A stretch of DNA of 16,480 bases from Bacteroidetes bacterium GWA2_31_9b (lineage in GTDB: Bacteria > Bacteroidota > Bacteroidia > Bacteroidales > UBA12077). Shown piece by piece: positions 1 through 7,916 of this stretch. The notes beneath the pieces are model-generated. The model worked only from the letters and a program-made list of their open reading frames with translations, did no database searches and was not told where the DNA came from. Within the stretch, counting starts at the first letter, position 1. The number at the start of each line of letters is the position of its first letter. The position numbers were made by a program, and so were the translations under genes. Location: positions 186 to 16,665 of the forward strand of contig MENE01000087.1 in assembly GCA_001769005.1 (NCBI GenBank), written 5' to 3'.

Positions 1-661
1 TTACACCTATGGAGTTGCTTTCATCTTCGAGCCAGATGGGTTTGGTTGAATCGAGTTGTAAAAAATGAATAATTAAATCGTTCTCGAACTGTTCGTTGGT
101 TGGCTGCTTGGCCTGACCCAATGCTCCAAAAGCAGAACCTTTGTGGTTTGCCAGTTTTTCGAGATCAAGAATCTGCTCACCTTGTTCTTTAATTTTATGA
201 AGCGTTTCTGTTTTACCGCTTCCGGTTAAACCGCCAACAATAATCAGGTTTTGTGCTTCGGAAAGTTTCAGTTTACCGTATCGCCTGAACGATTTGTACC
301 CACCAACCAAGGTGTAGGTTTTTATACCAATCATTTCGAATAGCCAGGCCATGCTAGCACTTCGCATACCTCCACGCCAGCAATGAACCAACAATTGGTT
401 GTTCACAGCAAGCTCCTGTGCTCTTTCGGCAAAAGATTTCATTTTAGGGCCAACAATCTCGAGTCCTTTTAATACAGCTGTGTTTCGATTAATTTGTTTG
501 TAAGCAGTACCAACAATAGCTCGTTCATCATTATCGAACAATGGAATATTAACAGCTCCGGGGAAATGACCTGTTTCGAACTCTTTCGGAGAACGAACAT
601 CCACTACAGGAATTGTTTTCGATAAAATGATAAAATCAGTGATGCTTATTTTCTGAATCAT
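1..661 (-). CDS. mnmH: tRNA 2-selenouridine synthase, 5' part (cut at window edge)
   Basis: MnmH (SelU/YbbB) replaces sulfur with selenium in 2-thiouridine at the tRNA wobble position, using selenophosphate and a geranylated intermediate; this is family knowledge. I translated the minus strand from the ATG at 661-659 and read 220 open codons to the window edge, so the C-terminal third or so is missing. Residues about 10-130 form a rhodanese domain with DVRSPKEFETGHFPGAVNIP near the start and the catalytic loop HCWRGGMRS, where Cys94 is the active-site cysteine. A P-loop, GGLTGSGKT (143-151), follows, which is the diagnostic second domain of this family. The rhodanese plus P-loop order and the CWRGG motif make the call firm. 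It implies the genome should also carry selD. The gene is transcribed away from the accessory block at 1056-5266. Confidence 0.95.
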   Translation of the reverse strand, partial: MIQKISITDFIILSKTIPVVDVRSPKEFETGHFPGAVNIPLFDNDERAIVGTAYKQINRNTAVLKGLEIVGPKMKSFAERAQELAVNNQLLVHCWRGGMRSASMAWLFEMIGIKTYTLVGGYKSFRRYGKLKLSEAQNLIIVGGLTGSGKTETLHKIKEQGEQILDLEKLANHKGSAFGALGQAKQPTNEQFENDLIIHFLQLDSTKPIWLEDESNSIGV

Positions 662-1055
662 TGAAATAATATTGCGCTGCTAAATTAATGAATAATGATT
701 GATTAATTGCGAATTACGAATTTTGAATTACCTGTTTTGAATTTTTTTTTCTATACTACAGCTAAAAGTGAATAACTTTTAGATATTTAAGAAATCATGC
801 TGTATATCAAAATGCAAGATGGGTTAATTTTATAAAAAAGGCACATTGTAGTGAAGAATGATGAATAAATAAAATGGGTTAAAATCTGGCTTGTTTAATA
901 AAACAACTAACTTTAAGAAAGGGAATTGTAATTTGAAAAACAGCAGATTAATTTTTATTCGGAGTTTATAGTAGTTATATTTATAAATAAGTGAGCAGCA
1001 ATTATATTTTTAAAATTATTGAAATGTTTTTGGTATCAATTAGTTAAGATATATT
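662..1055. other. AT-rich intergenic region between mnmH and a lipoprotein gene
   Basis: About 390 bases without a convincing gene, lying between divergent genes, so it should hold the promoters for both. Near 705-742 the motif GAATT recurs at short spacing (gcgaatta, cgaatttt, gaattacc, ttttgaa), a short imperfect repeat. A 12-codon ATG-to-stop frame at 797-835 is too short and too weakly placed to call a gene. On the minus strand ctaaatta at 680-687 reads TAATTTAG, one base away from the Bacteroidota -7 box TAnnTTTG and about 20 bases before the mnmH start; I did not find a good -33 partner. Confidence 0.5.
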
Positions 1056-1514
1056 ATGAAAAAAATGTGCTTTATATTATTAACTTTTGGATATTCAATA
1101 CTTTCATGTGATAATGAAATTGGAGAAGATATAAAACCTGAATCAAAAACTGAAAAATACTTCACTTTAGTTGGAGAATGGAAAGGGTTCGAGACATATG
1201 GTGGATACGGTGGAGATTCATATTTTACTCCTGAAAACACAGATAATATACTATCATTAACCTTTATTCGAAATGGACAACTAATTATAATTGAAAATTA
1301 TGATCCTACCTTTGTGACAGATTGTTTTGCAACAAAAGTTAATGATGAACCAAATGATTATTTAACAATAAATAGTGACATTATATATTCTATGTTCGGA
1401 ACATTGATGCTACCATCACGACACTTTATTGTTTCATTAACAGATACTTTGAACATATATGAAGCTAACTGGAGTGATGGTTATGGACATCGTTTTAAAA
1501 GAACAACAAAATAA
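1056..1514 (+). CDS. Small secreted lipoprotein of unknown function
   Basis: I do not recognise the family. The 152-residue product begins with a short lipoprotein signal: a basic MKK start, a hydrophobic stretch, then SILSC with Cys18 as the probable lipidated residue. The following DNE would suit a Bacteroidota lipoprotein, though it is not a clear surface-export signal. The mature part has the pattern LVGEWKG near residue 38, followed by alternating hydrophobic strands (ILSLTFIRNGQLIII, then HFIVSLTDTLNIYEA). This is typical of small lipocalin-like or beta-barrel lipoproteins in this phylum. That fold assignment is an inference from strand pattern only. The region 55-70 is rich in Gly and Tyr. 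It stands alone, 148 bases before the next gene, with a possible hairpin terminator after its stop. Its base composition is more AT-rich than mnmH upstream. Confidence 0.75.
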   Translation: MKKMCFILLTFGYSILSCDNEIGEDIKPESKTEKYFTLVGEWKGFETYGGYGGDSYFTPENTDNILSLTFIRNGQLIIIENYDPTFVTDCFATKVNDEPNDYLTINSDIIYSMFGTLMLPSRHFIVSLTDTLNIYEANWSDGYGHRFKRTTK

Positions 1515-1544
1515 CAAACTACAACGAATCACAAATATTGAGGG

Positions 1545-1567
1545 GTGAAGTGGTTCACATTTTTTTT
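1545..1567 (+). terminator. Possible intrinsic terminator after the lipoprotein gene
   Basis: GTGAA (1545-1549), loop GTGG, then TTCAC (1554-1558), followed after one A by eight consecutive T (1560-1567). It lies 30 bases after the lipoprotein stop. The stem is only five base pairs, so this is a weak candidate supported mainly by the T run. Confidence 0.4.
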
Positions 1568-1662
1568 CTATTTGCAGACCAAGGTAATTTTACCAAAATT
1601 GAAGAAATTAAAGATATTTAAGATGGGGTGATTAAGAAATAAAAATTAAATAAAATCGAAAA

Positions 1663-2217
1663 ATGAAAACCTATATTTCAATTTTGAGAGGTATAAATGT
1701 AAGTGGGCAAAAATTAATTAAAATGGATGCACTTAGACAAATGTATTCCGATTTAGGCTTTAAAAACATTCATTCTTATATTCAAAGTGGAAACATTATC
1801 TTCCAAGCCCAAAAAATAAAACACGAATATTTAGAAAAGAAAATTACTGAAAAAATAGTAGCTGATTTTGGTTTTAATGTTCCGGTTATAGTAATGGAAT
1901 TTGATTATTTATCAATGGTTTTAAAGAATAATCCTTTTGTTGTTGAAAGAACCGAAGATATAACAAAACTTTATGTTACTTTTTTATCACACGAACCTGT
2001 ACAAGCGAATATAGATAAAATAAACATAGGTCAATTTCTTCCTGACGAATTCATATTGAAAGGAAAAACTATTTATTTATTTTGTCCTAATGGATATGGT
2101 AAAACAAAATTGACGAATTCTTTTTTTGAAAACAAATTTAAAGTTGTAGCAACTACAAGGAATTGGAATACAATAAACGAACTATACAAAATATCTGAGA
2201 AAGTAAGTATTTATTAA
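1663..2217 (+). CDS. DUF1697 family protein
   Basis: The 184-residue product matches the DUF1697 family along its whole length. The start MKTYISILRGINVSGQK and the signature IHSYIQSGNIIFQ (about 36-48) are the family's usual landmarks, with a further conserved-looking NPFVVE segment near 91. Family proteins are cytosolic, about 170-185 residues, with a ferredoxin-like alpha/beta fold. No reaction has been established for them to my knowledge, so I assign none. The ATG at 1663 is the natural start because the family motif begins at once. The C-terminal part contains FCPNGYGKTKLTN, which looks superficially like a nucleotide-binding loop but is normal for the family and is not a Walker A. It precedes the SRPBCC-VOC-reductase run by 236 bases and probably has its own transcript. 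DUF1697 genes often sit in similar mixed clusters. Confidence 0.88.
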   Translation: MKTYISILRGINVSGQKLIKMDALRQMYSDLGFKNIHSYIQSGNIIFQAQKIKHEYLEKKITEKIVADFGFNVPVIVMEFDYLSMVLKNNPFVVERTEDITKLYVTFLSHEPVQANIDKINIGQFLPDEFILKGKTIYLFCPNGYGKTKLTNSFFENKFKVVATTRNWNTINELYKISEKVSIY

Positions 2218-2453
2218 AAAATAGAGCTAATTCCACTCATTAAAAATCTGTTAAATATTACCACTATAAGTATTCCTAACATAGTTTTCGTTCAAAGCCT
2301 CATGTATTTTCTGAACAAAATCTATTAAAAATTTGTTATTTGTTTTTTATGCTTTTGCTAAAATTCAAACAAAACTGTGATAAATATTTAATGTAATTTA
2401 TTACCCATTTTCATTGTTTCTCGGAGTAAACAAAATAAATATAAAGTATTATC

Positions 2454-3329
2454 ATGACCACAAAAGAAAAAACAAATATAACTGTACGAGCAATTATTAA
2501 TGCTCCGGTTGAAAAAGTATGGAGCTTTTGGACAGATCCAAAACATATTATTCATTGGAATAATGCATCGAACGACTGGCATACACCAAAAGCAGAAAAT
2601 GATTTGCGAGTTGGTGGACGTTTTCTTTCACGAATGGAAGCAAAAGATGGCAGTAGTGGTTTCGACTTTACAGGCGAATACATTAAAATTGAAAAAAACA
2701 AACTAATAGAATACGATATTGCAGACAGCAGAAAAGTGATAGTAACTTTTGTTTCTAATGGAAACGTAACAACATTGACAGAAGTTTTTGAAGCTGAACA
2801 AATACATAAAATAGAATTACAACAAGCAGGCTGGCAATCAATTTTAGATAACTTTAAAAAGTATGTTGAAAAATCAACGAAATTCGAAAAAATGCATTTT
2901 GAAATAACCATTCATGCACCTGTCGATAAAGTATTTCAAACTATGTTCGATGCTGAGTTGTGGACAGAATGGACAGCAGAATTTAATCCTTCGTCATATT
3001 TCAAAGGCTCGTGGGAAAAAGGTTCAAAAATTCTATTTCTGGGAACCGACCAGGATGGAAATACTGGAGGTATGGTCAGTCGGATTAAAGAGAACATCCC
3101 CAACAAATTTGTGAGTATTGAACATCTTGGTATTGTTAAGAATGGTAAAGAAATAATGACCGGCTCGGAAGTTGATACATGGAGCGGAGCATTAGAAAAT
3201 TATACTTTCACCTACACGAATGGAAAAACATTGCTTTCAGTTGACACGGATAGCAATGAGGAATTTAAAACTTACTTTTTAGAAACCTGGCCCAAAGCAT
3301 TAAAAAAATTGAAATCAATTTGTGAATAA
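2454..3329 (+). CDS. Tandem SRPBCC (AHSA1-type) domain protein, natural fusion
   Basis: A 291-residue cytosolic protein made of two START/Bet v1-like (SRPBCC) domains of the AHSA1 type. Domain 1 spans about 5-140 (TVRAIINAPVEKVWSFWTDP at its start, DLRVGGRF, and the terminal-helix motif GWQSILDNFKKYVE). Domain 2 spans about 147-291 (FEITIHAPVDKVFQTMFDAE, FNPSSYFKGSWEKGSKI, ending WPKALKKLK). Each half is the size of a complete single-domain family member, and in other bacteria I know the two types as separate proteins. The join is at KSTKFEKMHFE, where Met147 (codon 2892-2894) sits where a free-standing second protein would start. The fold binds hydrophobic ligands in a deep pocket; the ligand here is unknown. 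It leads a run of four genes spaced 26, 33 and 45 bases apart, so it is probably co-transcribed with them. Confidence 0.9.
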   Translation: MTTKEKTNITVRAIINAPVEKVWSFWTDPKHIIHWNNASNDWHTPKAENDLRVGGRFLSRMEAKDGSSGFDFTGEYIKIEKNKLIEYDIADSRKVIVTFVSNGNVTTLTEVFEAEQIHKIELQQAGWQSILDNFKKYVEKSTKFEKMHFEITIHAPVDKVFQTMFDAELWTEWTAEFNPSSYFKGSWEKGSKILFLGTDQDGNTGGMVSRIKENIPNKFVSIEHLGIVKNGKEIMTGSEVDTWSGALENYTFTYTNGKTLLSVDTDSNEEFKTYFLETWPKALKKLKSICE

Positions 3330-3355
3330 TAATAAATCTTTTTAACCTTTATATT

Positions 3356-3796
3356 ATGGCAAAAGTAAGCACTTATCTCAATTTTAAACGAAATACGGAG
3401 GAAGCATTTAACTTTTACAAATCAATTTTTGGAGGTGATTTTACAGGTGGTATTTCACGTTTTAGCGATATTCCTTCCACAGAGAAAATGCCCCCTTTAC
3501 CTGATGCTGATAAGAATCTTGTGATGCATATCGCGTTACCAATACTTGGCGGACATGTTATTATGGGTACTGATGCTCCTGAATCTATGGGTTTTAAAGT
3601 AAATTTTGGAAACAATGTTTACATTAATCTTGAACCTGATACAAGAGTAGAAACAAAAAGATTATTCAATGCACTCTCTGCCGGTGGTACTGTAGAACAA
3701 GATTTACAGGAAATGTTTTGGGGCGACTATTATGGAAGTTGCAAAGATAAATACGGTGTACAGTGGATGTTTAACTGTGCTGAAAAAAGCAAATAA
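3356..3796 (+). CDS. VOC family protein, PhnB/YjdN-like
   Basis: A 146-residue single-module vicinal oxygen chelate (glyoxalase/dioxygenase fold) protein. The first beta-alpha unit is typical of the PhnB-like branch: VSTYLNFKRNTEEAFNFYKS, then IFGG. It continues with NLVMHIALPILGGHVIMGTDA (split at about 58-78) and ends with the family-typical GDYYGSCKDKYGVQWMFN (about 122-139). Length is normal for the branch. PhnB-like proteins are mostly uncharacterised; despite the name, a phosphonate role is not supported, and the resemblance to 3-demethylubiquinone methyltransferase annotations is historical. I therefore assign fold but no substrate. It lies 26 bases after the SRPBCC fusion and 33 bases before the reductase-like gene, which argues for one transcript. 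Confidence 0.92.
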   Translation: MAKVSTYLNFKRNTEEAFNFYKSIFGGDFTGGISRFSDIPSTEKMPPLPDADKNLVMHIALPILGGHVIMGTDAPESMGFKVNFGNNVYINLEPDTRVETKRLFNALSAGGTVEQDLQEMFWGDYYGSCKDKYGVQWMFNCAEKSK

Positions 3797-3829
3797 TACT
3801 GAGTAAATTACTATAAAGTATTAAAGATA

Positions 3830-4381
3830 ATGAAAAATTTATCTGCATTTAACTTTATAACTCTCAACGGTTATTTAAATGGTCCTGATGGTGACATAAG
3901 TTGGCACAAGCATGGTATCGAAGAAAATCAATATGCCGCAGAAAGTTTAAAATCAGGAAATATTCTTCTTTTCGGACGCAAAACGTATGAAATGATGGCA
4001 AACTATTGGCCAACACCCATGGCTATGAAAAACGATCCTATGGTTGCTGAAGGAATGAACAATGCTGAAAAAATTGTTTTTTCAAGAACACTTAAAAAGG
4101 CTAATTGGAAAAATACAAAAATAATAAGTGATAATGTAGTATTGGAAATAATGCGTTTGAAGAAATTATCCGGGAGCAACCTAACCTTACTTGGTAGCGG
4201 AAGTATTTTAACTTTATTTGCAGAAAATGGATTAATAGATGATTACCAAATAATGATTGACCCAGTTGCTATAAGTTCTGGAACACCAATATTTAATGAA
4301 ATAAAAAAACCATTAAATTTAAAACTAACAAACGTGAAAACATTCATGAGCGGTGTAGTTTTACTAAGCTACAAACCCTAA
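3830..4381 (+). CDS. Dihydrofolate reductase-like (RibD C-terminal family) protein
   Basis: A 183-residue protein of the RibD-C/DHFR-like superfamily (YyaP/YwjB type), which are predicted NAD(P)H-dependent reductases. Evidence: the beginning FNFITLNGYLNGPDGDISWH, the segment LLFGRKTYEMMANYWP (Gly49 onward) and the glycine motif LLGSGSILTLFAENGLIDDY, where Gly122-Ser-Gly124 fits the dinucleotide-binding loop. These are the three standard landmarks of the family. It is unlikely to be the cell's essential FolA, because this branch lacks the classical DHFR folate-site sequence and usually occurs in accessory clusters. The substrate is unknown. The gene sits between the single-domain and double-domain VOC genes and is probably co-transcribed with both. 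Such reductase, VOC and AHSA1 genes commonly cluster in bacteria, which suggests a shared small-molecule task, but this is inference. Confidence 0.9.
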   Translation: MKNLSAFNFITLNGYLNGPDGDISWHKHGIEENQYAAESLKSGNILLFGRKTYEMMANYWPTPMAMKNDPMVAEGMNNAEKIVFSRTLKKANWKNTKIISDNVVLEIMRLKKLSGSNLTLLGSGSILTLFAENGLIDDYQIMIDPVAISSGTPIFNEIKKPLNLKLTNVKTFMSGVVLLSYKP

Positions 4382-4426
4382 TTAGTCAGCAGATAAAATC
4401 GCATTAATTTTTTAAATTAAATATCT

Positions 4427-5266
4427 ATGAATAACACGATATATCCTTGCCTCTGGTTTAACGGAAATGCAAAAGAAGCTGCTGAATTTTACTGCTCAGT
4501 ATTTAAAAATTCTGTTATTACTTCGGATACACAGCTGGTTGTAACATTTATGTCAGCCGGGCAAAAATTTATGTGTCTCAATGGAGGTCCACAATTTACT
4601 TTCAATCCAGCGATATCATTTTTTGTTTTGTGCGAAACTGAAGATGAGATAAATAAAGCATGGAGTCGTCTTTTAGAAGGCGGATCCGTGTTAATGCCAT
4701 TAGATAAGTATGAGTGGAGTTCAAAGTATGGTTGGGTACAAGACCGTTTTGGAATCAGTTGGCAATTGTCTTATGGTAAAATGGAGGAAGTCGGTCAAAA
4801 GTTCACTCCAGTACTACTGTTTACCAAAGAACAAAATTGTAAAGCAGAACAAGCGATTCAATTTTATACTTCTGTATTTGAAGGTTCAAGCATTGAAGGA
4901 ATTTTAAGATATACTAATGATGAAAATGAACTGGAAGGAACAGTAAAACATGCACAATTTAAATTGGGAAAACATGTTTTTATGGCAATGGACAGTTCGT
5001 TACAACATCTATTTAACTTTAATGAAGCCATTTCTTTTGTTGTTGATTGCGAAACTCAGGAAGAAATAGATTATTACTGGTATAAACTCACTAAAGATGG
5101 GGAAGAAAGTCAGTGTGGTTGGTTAAAAGATAAGTTTGGCATTTCTTGGCAAATTGTCCCAATAATTTTGGAAAAGCTCATGAGCGACCAATCTAAATCG
5201 GAACGTGTTGTTAATGCATTTCTTCAAATGAAGAAATTTGAAATTGAAAAATTGATTAATGCATAA
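4427..5266 (+). CDS. Double-VOC-domain protein (PhnB-like tandem duplication)
   Basis: A 279-residue protein with two VOC modules and a short helical tail. The internal duplication is visible directly: LWFNGNAKEAAEFYCSVFKNS (split; about 9-29) is echoed by AEQAIQFYTSVFEGS (about 139-153), AISFFVLCETEDEI is echoed by AISFVVDCETQEEI, and DRFGISWQL (about 107-115) is echoed by DKFGISWQI. Module 1 covers about 1-120 and module 2 about 125-250, with residues 255-279 forming a charged helix. This matches the family often annotated as 3-demethylubiquinone-9 3-methyltransferase, a label that should not be trusted as a function. Within one chain the two halves can build the paired fold that single-module members make as dimers. 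It is the last gene of the plus-strand run and ends convergent to corA, 195 bases away. Confidence 0.92.
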   Translation: MNNTIYPCLWFNGNAKEAAEFYCSVFKNSVITSDTQLVVTFMSAGQKFMCLNGGPQFTFNPAISFFVLCETEDEINKAWSRLLEGGSVLMPLDKYEWSSKYGWVQDRFGISWQLSYGKMEEVGQKFTPVLLFTKEQNCKAEQAIQFYTSVFEGSSIEGILRYTNDENELEGTVKHAQFKLGKHVFMAMDSSLQHLFNFNEAISFVVDCETQEEIDYYWYKLTKDGEESQCGWLKDKFGISWQIVPIILEKLMSDQSKSERVVNAFLQMKKFEIEKLINA

Positions 5267-5423
5267 AGAATAAAAGAACTAATATTTCATTGCAATTTTA
5301 GATAAATTGAATTGGTAAACTGTTATTCGTTTGATTGAATAGAATGTAGTACTAAAAAACAAAATCACTATGTTATTGTTAATTTACGCTTCTATATTAG
5401 AAATTAAATTTATAATATGAAAT

Positions 5424-5458
5424 TCTTTGGAAGACCCTTGTTTAATATTATCCAAAGA
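5424..5458 (-). terminator. Inverted repeat, possible terminator after corA
   Basis: TCTTTGGA at 5424-5431 and its exact complement TCCAAAGA at 5451-5458 form a perfect 8-bp inverted repeat with a 19-base spacer, starting four bases past the corA stop. On the minus strand it is followed by only a short T run (ATTTCATATT), so it is a weak intrinsic terminator at best. It lies between convergent genes and could serve either strand. Confidence 0.35.
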
Positions 5459-5461
5459 CAG

Positions 5462-6517
5462 TTAAAACCACTTTTTACGTTTCATATAAACTAGCATTAA
5501 AATTGCAATTAAAAACATTAAACCCATCACAACAAAATATCCCCACTTCCAATCAATTTCAGGCATATAATGAAAGTTCATTCCATACACACCCACTATA
5601 AATGTTAATGGAATAAATATGGATGTAATAATGGTAAGTGTTTTCATTACCTGTGTCATGTTATTGCTCTGATTCGACTGATTTAACTCAACCAAGCTTC
5701 GTTGATCTTCTTTAAAAGACTCTACCAGCTCGAAATTGTATTGTACATGATCTTTAATGTCCCTTAAGTATTTGAAGTTCGATTCTTCAATTTGATTGGG
5801 CTCATCGCTTATTAAGTTTTGAAGCGACTCTAATAAACCAAATACATATTTACGAACTGTTACAACTTTCTTTCTTATTTCATGCAATCTATGAATATAA
5901 TTCTGATCTGGATATTCAACTAATAAATCTTCTATTTCGTCTAATTGTTCTCTTAAAAATTCCATTACATTAAAATAATTATCGACAACAAGATCAACCA
6001 ACACATAAAATAAATAATCAGTTCCATTTTTATTCACTTTTCCTTTTTGATTTAATGTTCTTTCTTTAGCCTGTATGAAAAAATTACCCGGATTCTCCTG
6101 AATTGTAATCAAATAATTATGCCCTAGGACAATACTTAACTGTTCATACTTTATTTCTTTATCTATTTGCAACATTTTTAATGTAAAAAGTAAGTGATCA
6201 CTATAATATTCAACTTTAGGAAGAAGATCTATATATACCAAGTCTTCGAGCAAAAGTGAATGTAAATTAAAATATTTTCCAATCTTTTCGATAGAATCAT
6301 TACTCTGCAGAGAATTAAAATGAAACCAGTTAACATTATCTTTTTTTAATAAGGGAAAAAGATCATCAATATTTTCTTTTTCAAATATGTCGGCTCCAGT
6401 TTCGTTATAAGCTAATAAATTGTTTTTTAAACTCTCTTGTAAATTTGATCTTTTATTGTTCTGATTTTTATCACTTTCCTGAGTACTTGAAATAAATTCA
6501 TTTTTTTTCTTTTTCAT
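5462..6517 (-). CDS. corA: CorA family magnesium/cobalt transporter
   Basis: CorA forms a homopentameric inner-membrane channel for Mg2+ (also Co2+ and Ni2+). The 351-residue chain has the expected plan: a large acidic and helical cytosolic domain (about 30-285), then two transmembrane helices near the C-terminus (about 290-311 and 325-345) joined by the signature loop YGMN (Gly312-Met313-Asn314), and a short basic tail MKRKKWF. Residues such as VYGMNFHYMPE and LTIITSIFIPLTFI just before them match the family closely. Length is normal. The first 25 residues are Lys/Asn/Ser-rich and lie outside the usual domain, so a slightly later start is possible, but no better ATG is evident. It is the last gene of the minus-strand unit, 19 bases after the dgt stop, and is very probably translated from the same message. 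Confidence 0.95.
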   Translation of the reverse strand: MKKKKNEFISSTQESDKNQNNKRSNLQESLKNNLLAYNETGADIFEKENIDDLFPLLKKDNVNWFHFNSLQSNDSIEKIGKYFNLHSLLLEDLVYIDLLPKVEYYSDHLLFTLKMLQIDKEIKYEQLSIVLGHNYLITIQENPGNFFIQAKERTLNQKGKVNKNGTDYLFYVLVDLVVDNYFNVMEFLREQLDEIEDLLVEYPDQNYIHRLHEIRKKVVTVRKYVFGLLESLQNLISDEPNQIEESNFKYLRDIKDHVQYNFELVESFKEDQRSLVELNQSNQSNNMTQVMKTLTIITSIFIPLTFIVGVYGMNFHYMPEIDWKWGYFVVMGLMFLIAILMLVYMKRKKWF

Positions 6518-6536
6518 GTTAATTGATTTTTCTAAA

Positions 6537-7874
6537 TCAAAGATTAATTCCTTTTATATCTTTATATAAATCAACAGCATATAAGTCTGTCATGCCGGAA
6601 ACAAAATCTACGATGGCCATTGTTTTATTATAAAAACACTGATCTTCGACATTAAATTGTGATGGAATAATAGATAGGATTTTTTTGGAGTAATCGCTAT
6701 CAGGATTGAGAAGAGCAGAAATAAACTCGTCCAAAAGTGTTCCTAAAACATTAAATCCTGTTAATTCGATTTTAACAACCGATGGGTGTTTGTAAATTTC
6801 TTTAATAGCTAATGTTTGGCAATTCTCAAATGCTACTTTACAAGATCCGCTTAATCCTTTCACTAAGCTCGATTCAAAATCACCATTCAGAATTTTATCA
6901 TGATTTGTGATAAAAACAGATGCTGTTTCCTTAATAAGTTTGCTAATTACCGATGCTCTAAGGTAAGTAACTTGTTCGTTTAAATCGGTTACTTCTTTAA
7001 AAACTTCATCTTTTTGTTTATAAAAACTCTGGTCTTCTTGCTTATCAAAGAATCCAAGCAATAATTCAAAGGTTTTGCTTGTATCTAATATGTTGAGTTT
7101 GTGGGCATCCTCAATATCCATAATTTCGTAACAAATATCATCAGCAGCTTCAACAAGAAAAACCAATGGATGACGAACAAATGATAAAGGGTTGTTAGAT
7201 ATTTTTTTTAAACCCAATTCATTTGCAATAGATATAAATGTTTCCTTTTCGGATTGAAAGTACCCAAACTTCTTTTTCCCTTTAACTAATGCATCCGATC
7301 CATAAGGATATTTAATAAGCGCTGCAAGAGAAGAATATGTAAGAGCAAATCCGCCTTTCCTACGTCCATTAAATTGATGGGTTAATAATCGAAGTGCATT
7401 AGCATTTCCTTCGAAATGAGTCAAATCTTGCCACTGCTCTTCAGTAACTTTAGGTTTTACGTTTTTCCCGTTTGCTTCTTTAAAATATATCGAAATGGCC
7501 TCTTCGCCTGCATGCCCAAAGGGAGGATTGCCTAAATCGTGGGCTAAACATGCAGCAGATACTATTGAGCCGAGTTCATCGAGAATATCTTTATTTTGTA
7601 TATCGTTTCTTTTCTTTAGTTCCTGAGCAACTCTATTTGCCAATGATCGACCAACACTTGCAACTTCTAAACTATGGGTCAACCTATTATGAACAAAAAC
7701 ACTTCCGGGTAATGGAAAAACCTGTGTTTTATTTTGCAACCTACGGAAAGGGGATGAAAAAATTATCCGATCGAAATCGCGTTGAAACTGTGAACGTATT
7801 TCGTCTGTATTTGATAATTCTTTATTTTCTTGACCAAGTCGTTTTGCCGAAAGAAGCTTGTCCCATTGCATCAT
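6537..7874 (-). CDS. dgt: dGTP triphosphohydrolase (dGTPase), HD superfamily
   Basis: Hydrolyses dGTP to deoxyguanosine and triphosphate, trimming the dNTP pool; family members can also limit phage replication. The 445-residue protein has the HD-domain metal ligands in order: His67 in NRLTHSLEV, His112-Asp113 in AHDLGNPPFGHAGE, and an Asp in EAADDICYEI (245 or 246). The N-terminal RRLQNKTQVFPLP (44-56) is the family's nucleotide-site signature. Length fits the bacterial dGTPase branch. Two adjacent ATG codons (7874-7872 and 7871-7869) leave the start uncertain by one residue. The gene starts 42 bases after the ferritin-like/VIT1 gene and ends 19 bases before corA. A Mg- or Mn-dependent enzyme next to a Mg transporter is a plausible pairing, though the link is inference. 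Confidence 0.94.
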   Translation of the reverse strand: MMQWDKLLSAKRLGQENKELSNTDEIRSQFQRDFDRIIFSSPFRRLQNKTQVFPLPGSVFVHNRLTHSLEVASVGRSLANRVAQELKKRNDIQNKDILDELGSIVSAACLAHDLGNPPFGHAGEEAISIYFKEANGKNVKPKVTEEQWQDLTHFEGNANALRLLTHQFNGRRKGGFALTYSSLAALIKYPYGSDALVKGKKKFGYFQSEKETFISIANELGLKKISNNPLSFVRHPLVFLVEAADDICYEIMDIEDAHKLNILDTSKTFELLLGFFDKQEDQSFYKQKDEVFKEVTDLNEQVTYLRASVISKLIKETASVFITNHDKILNGDFESSLVKGLSGSCKVAFENCQTLAIKEIYKHPSVVKIELTGFNVLGTLLDEFISALLNPDSDYSKKILSIIPSQFNVEDQCFYNKTMAIVDFVSGMTDLYAVDLYKDIKGINL

Positions 7875-7916
7875 AAATATTTAGAATAAAGTATATTTAA
7901 AAATACATTCAACTGA

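Noticed and set aside
700..745. Closely spaced GAATT motifs suggesting a CRISPR-like or tandem repeat
   Set aside because: The units are five to eight bases, irregular, and without spacers of constant length; this is AT-rich simple sequence.
797..835. 12-codon ATG-to-stop frame upstream of the lipoprotein gene
   Set aside because: Too short, with no start context or similarity that would support translation.
1541..1631. Open stretch before the DUF1697 gene that might be a gene remnant
   Set aside because: It gives a short Lys/Phe-rich peptide with no recognisable motif, and the segment is better explained as a hairpin plus T run and spacer.
2083..2115. Walker A-like segment NGYGKTKLT in the DUF1697 protein
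   Set aside because: It lacks the GxxxxGK[ST] spacing and lies in the family's normal C-terminal region.
2552..2911. Minus-strand open frame of 119 residues opposite the SRPBCC fusion
   Set aside because: It runs antisense through a well-recognised domain and has a Cys/Ser-rich, family-less sequence typical of a shadow frame.
6537..7874. dgt as part of a phage-defence cassette
   Set aside because: dGTPases can limit phage, but the neighbours are metal and envelope genes, and no toxin, nuclease or other defence gene is present.
7550..7876. Plus-strand frame of 108 residues opposite the start of dgt
   Set aside because: The minus strand carries the HD and RRLQNKTQVF signatures of dGTPase here, so this frame is a shadow.
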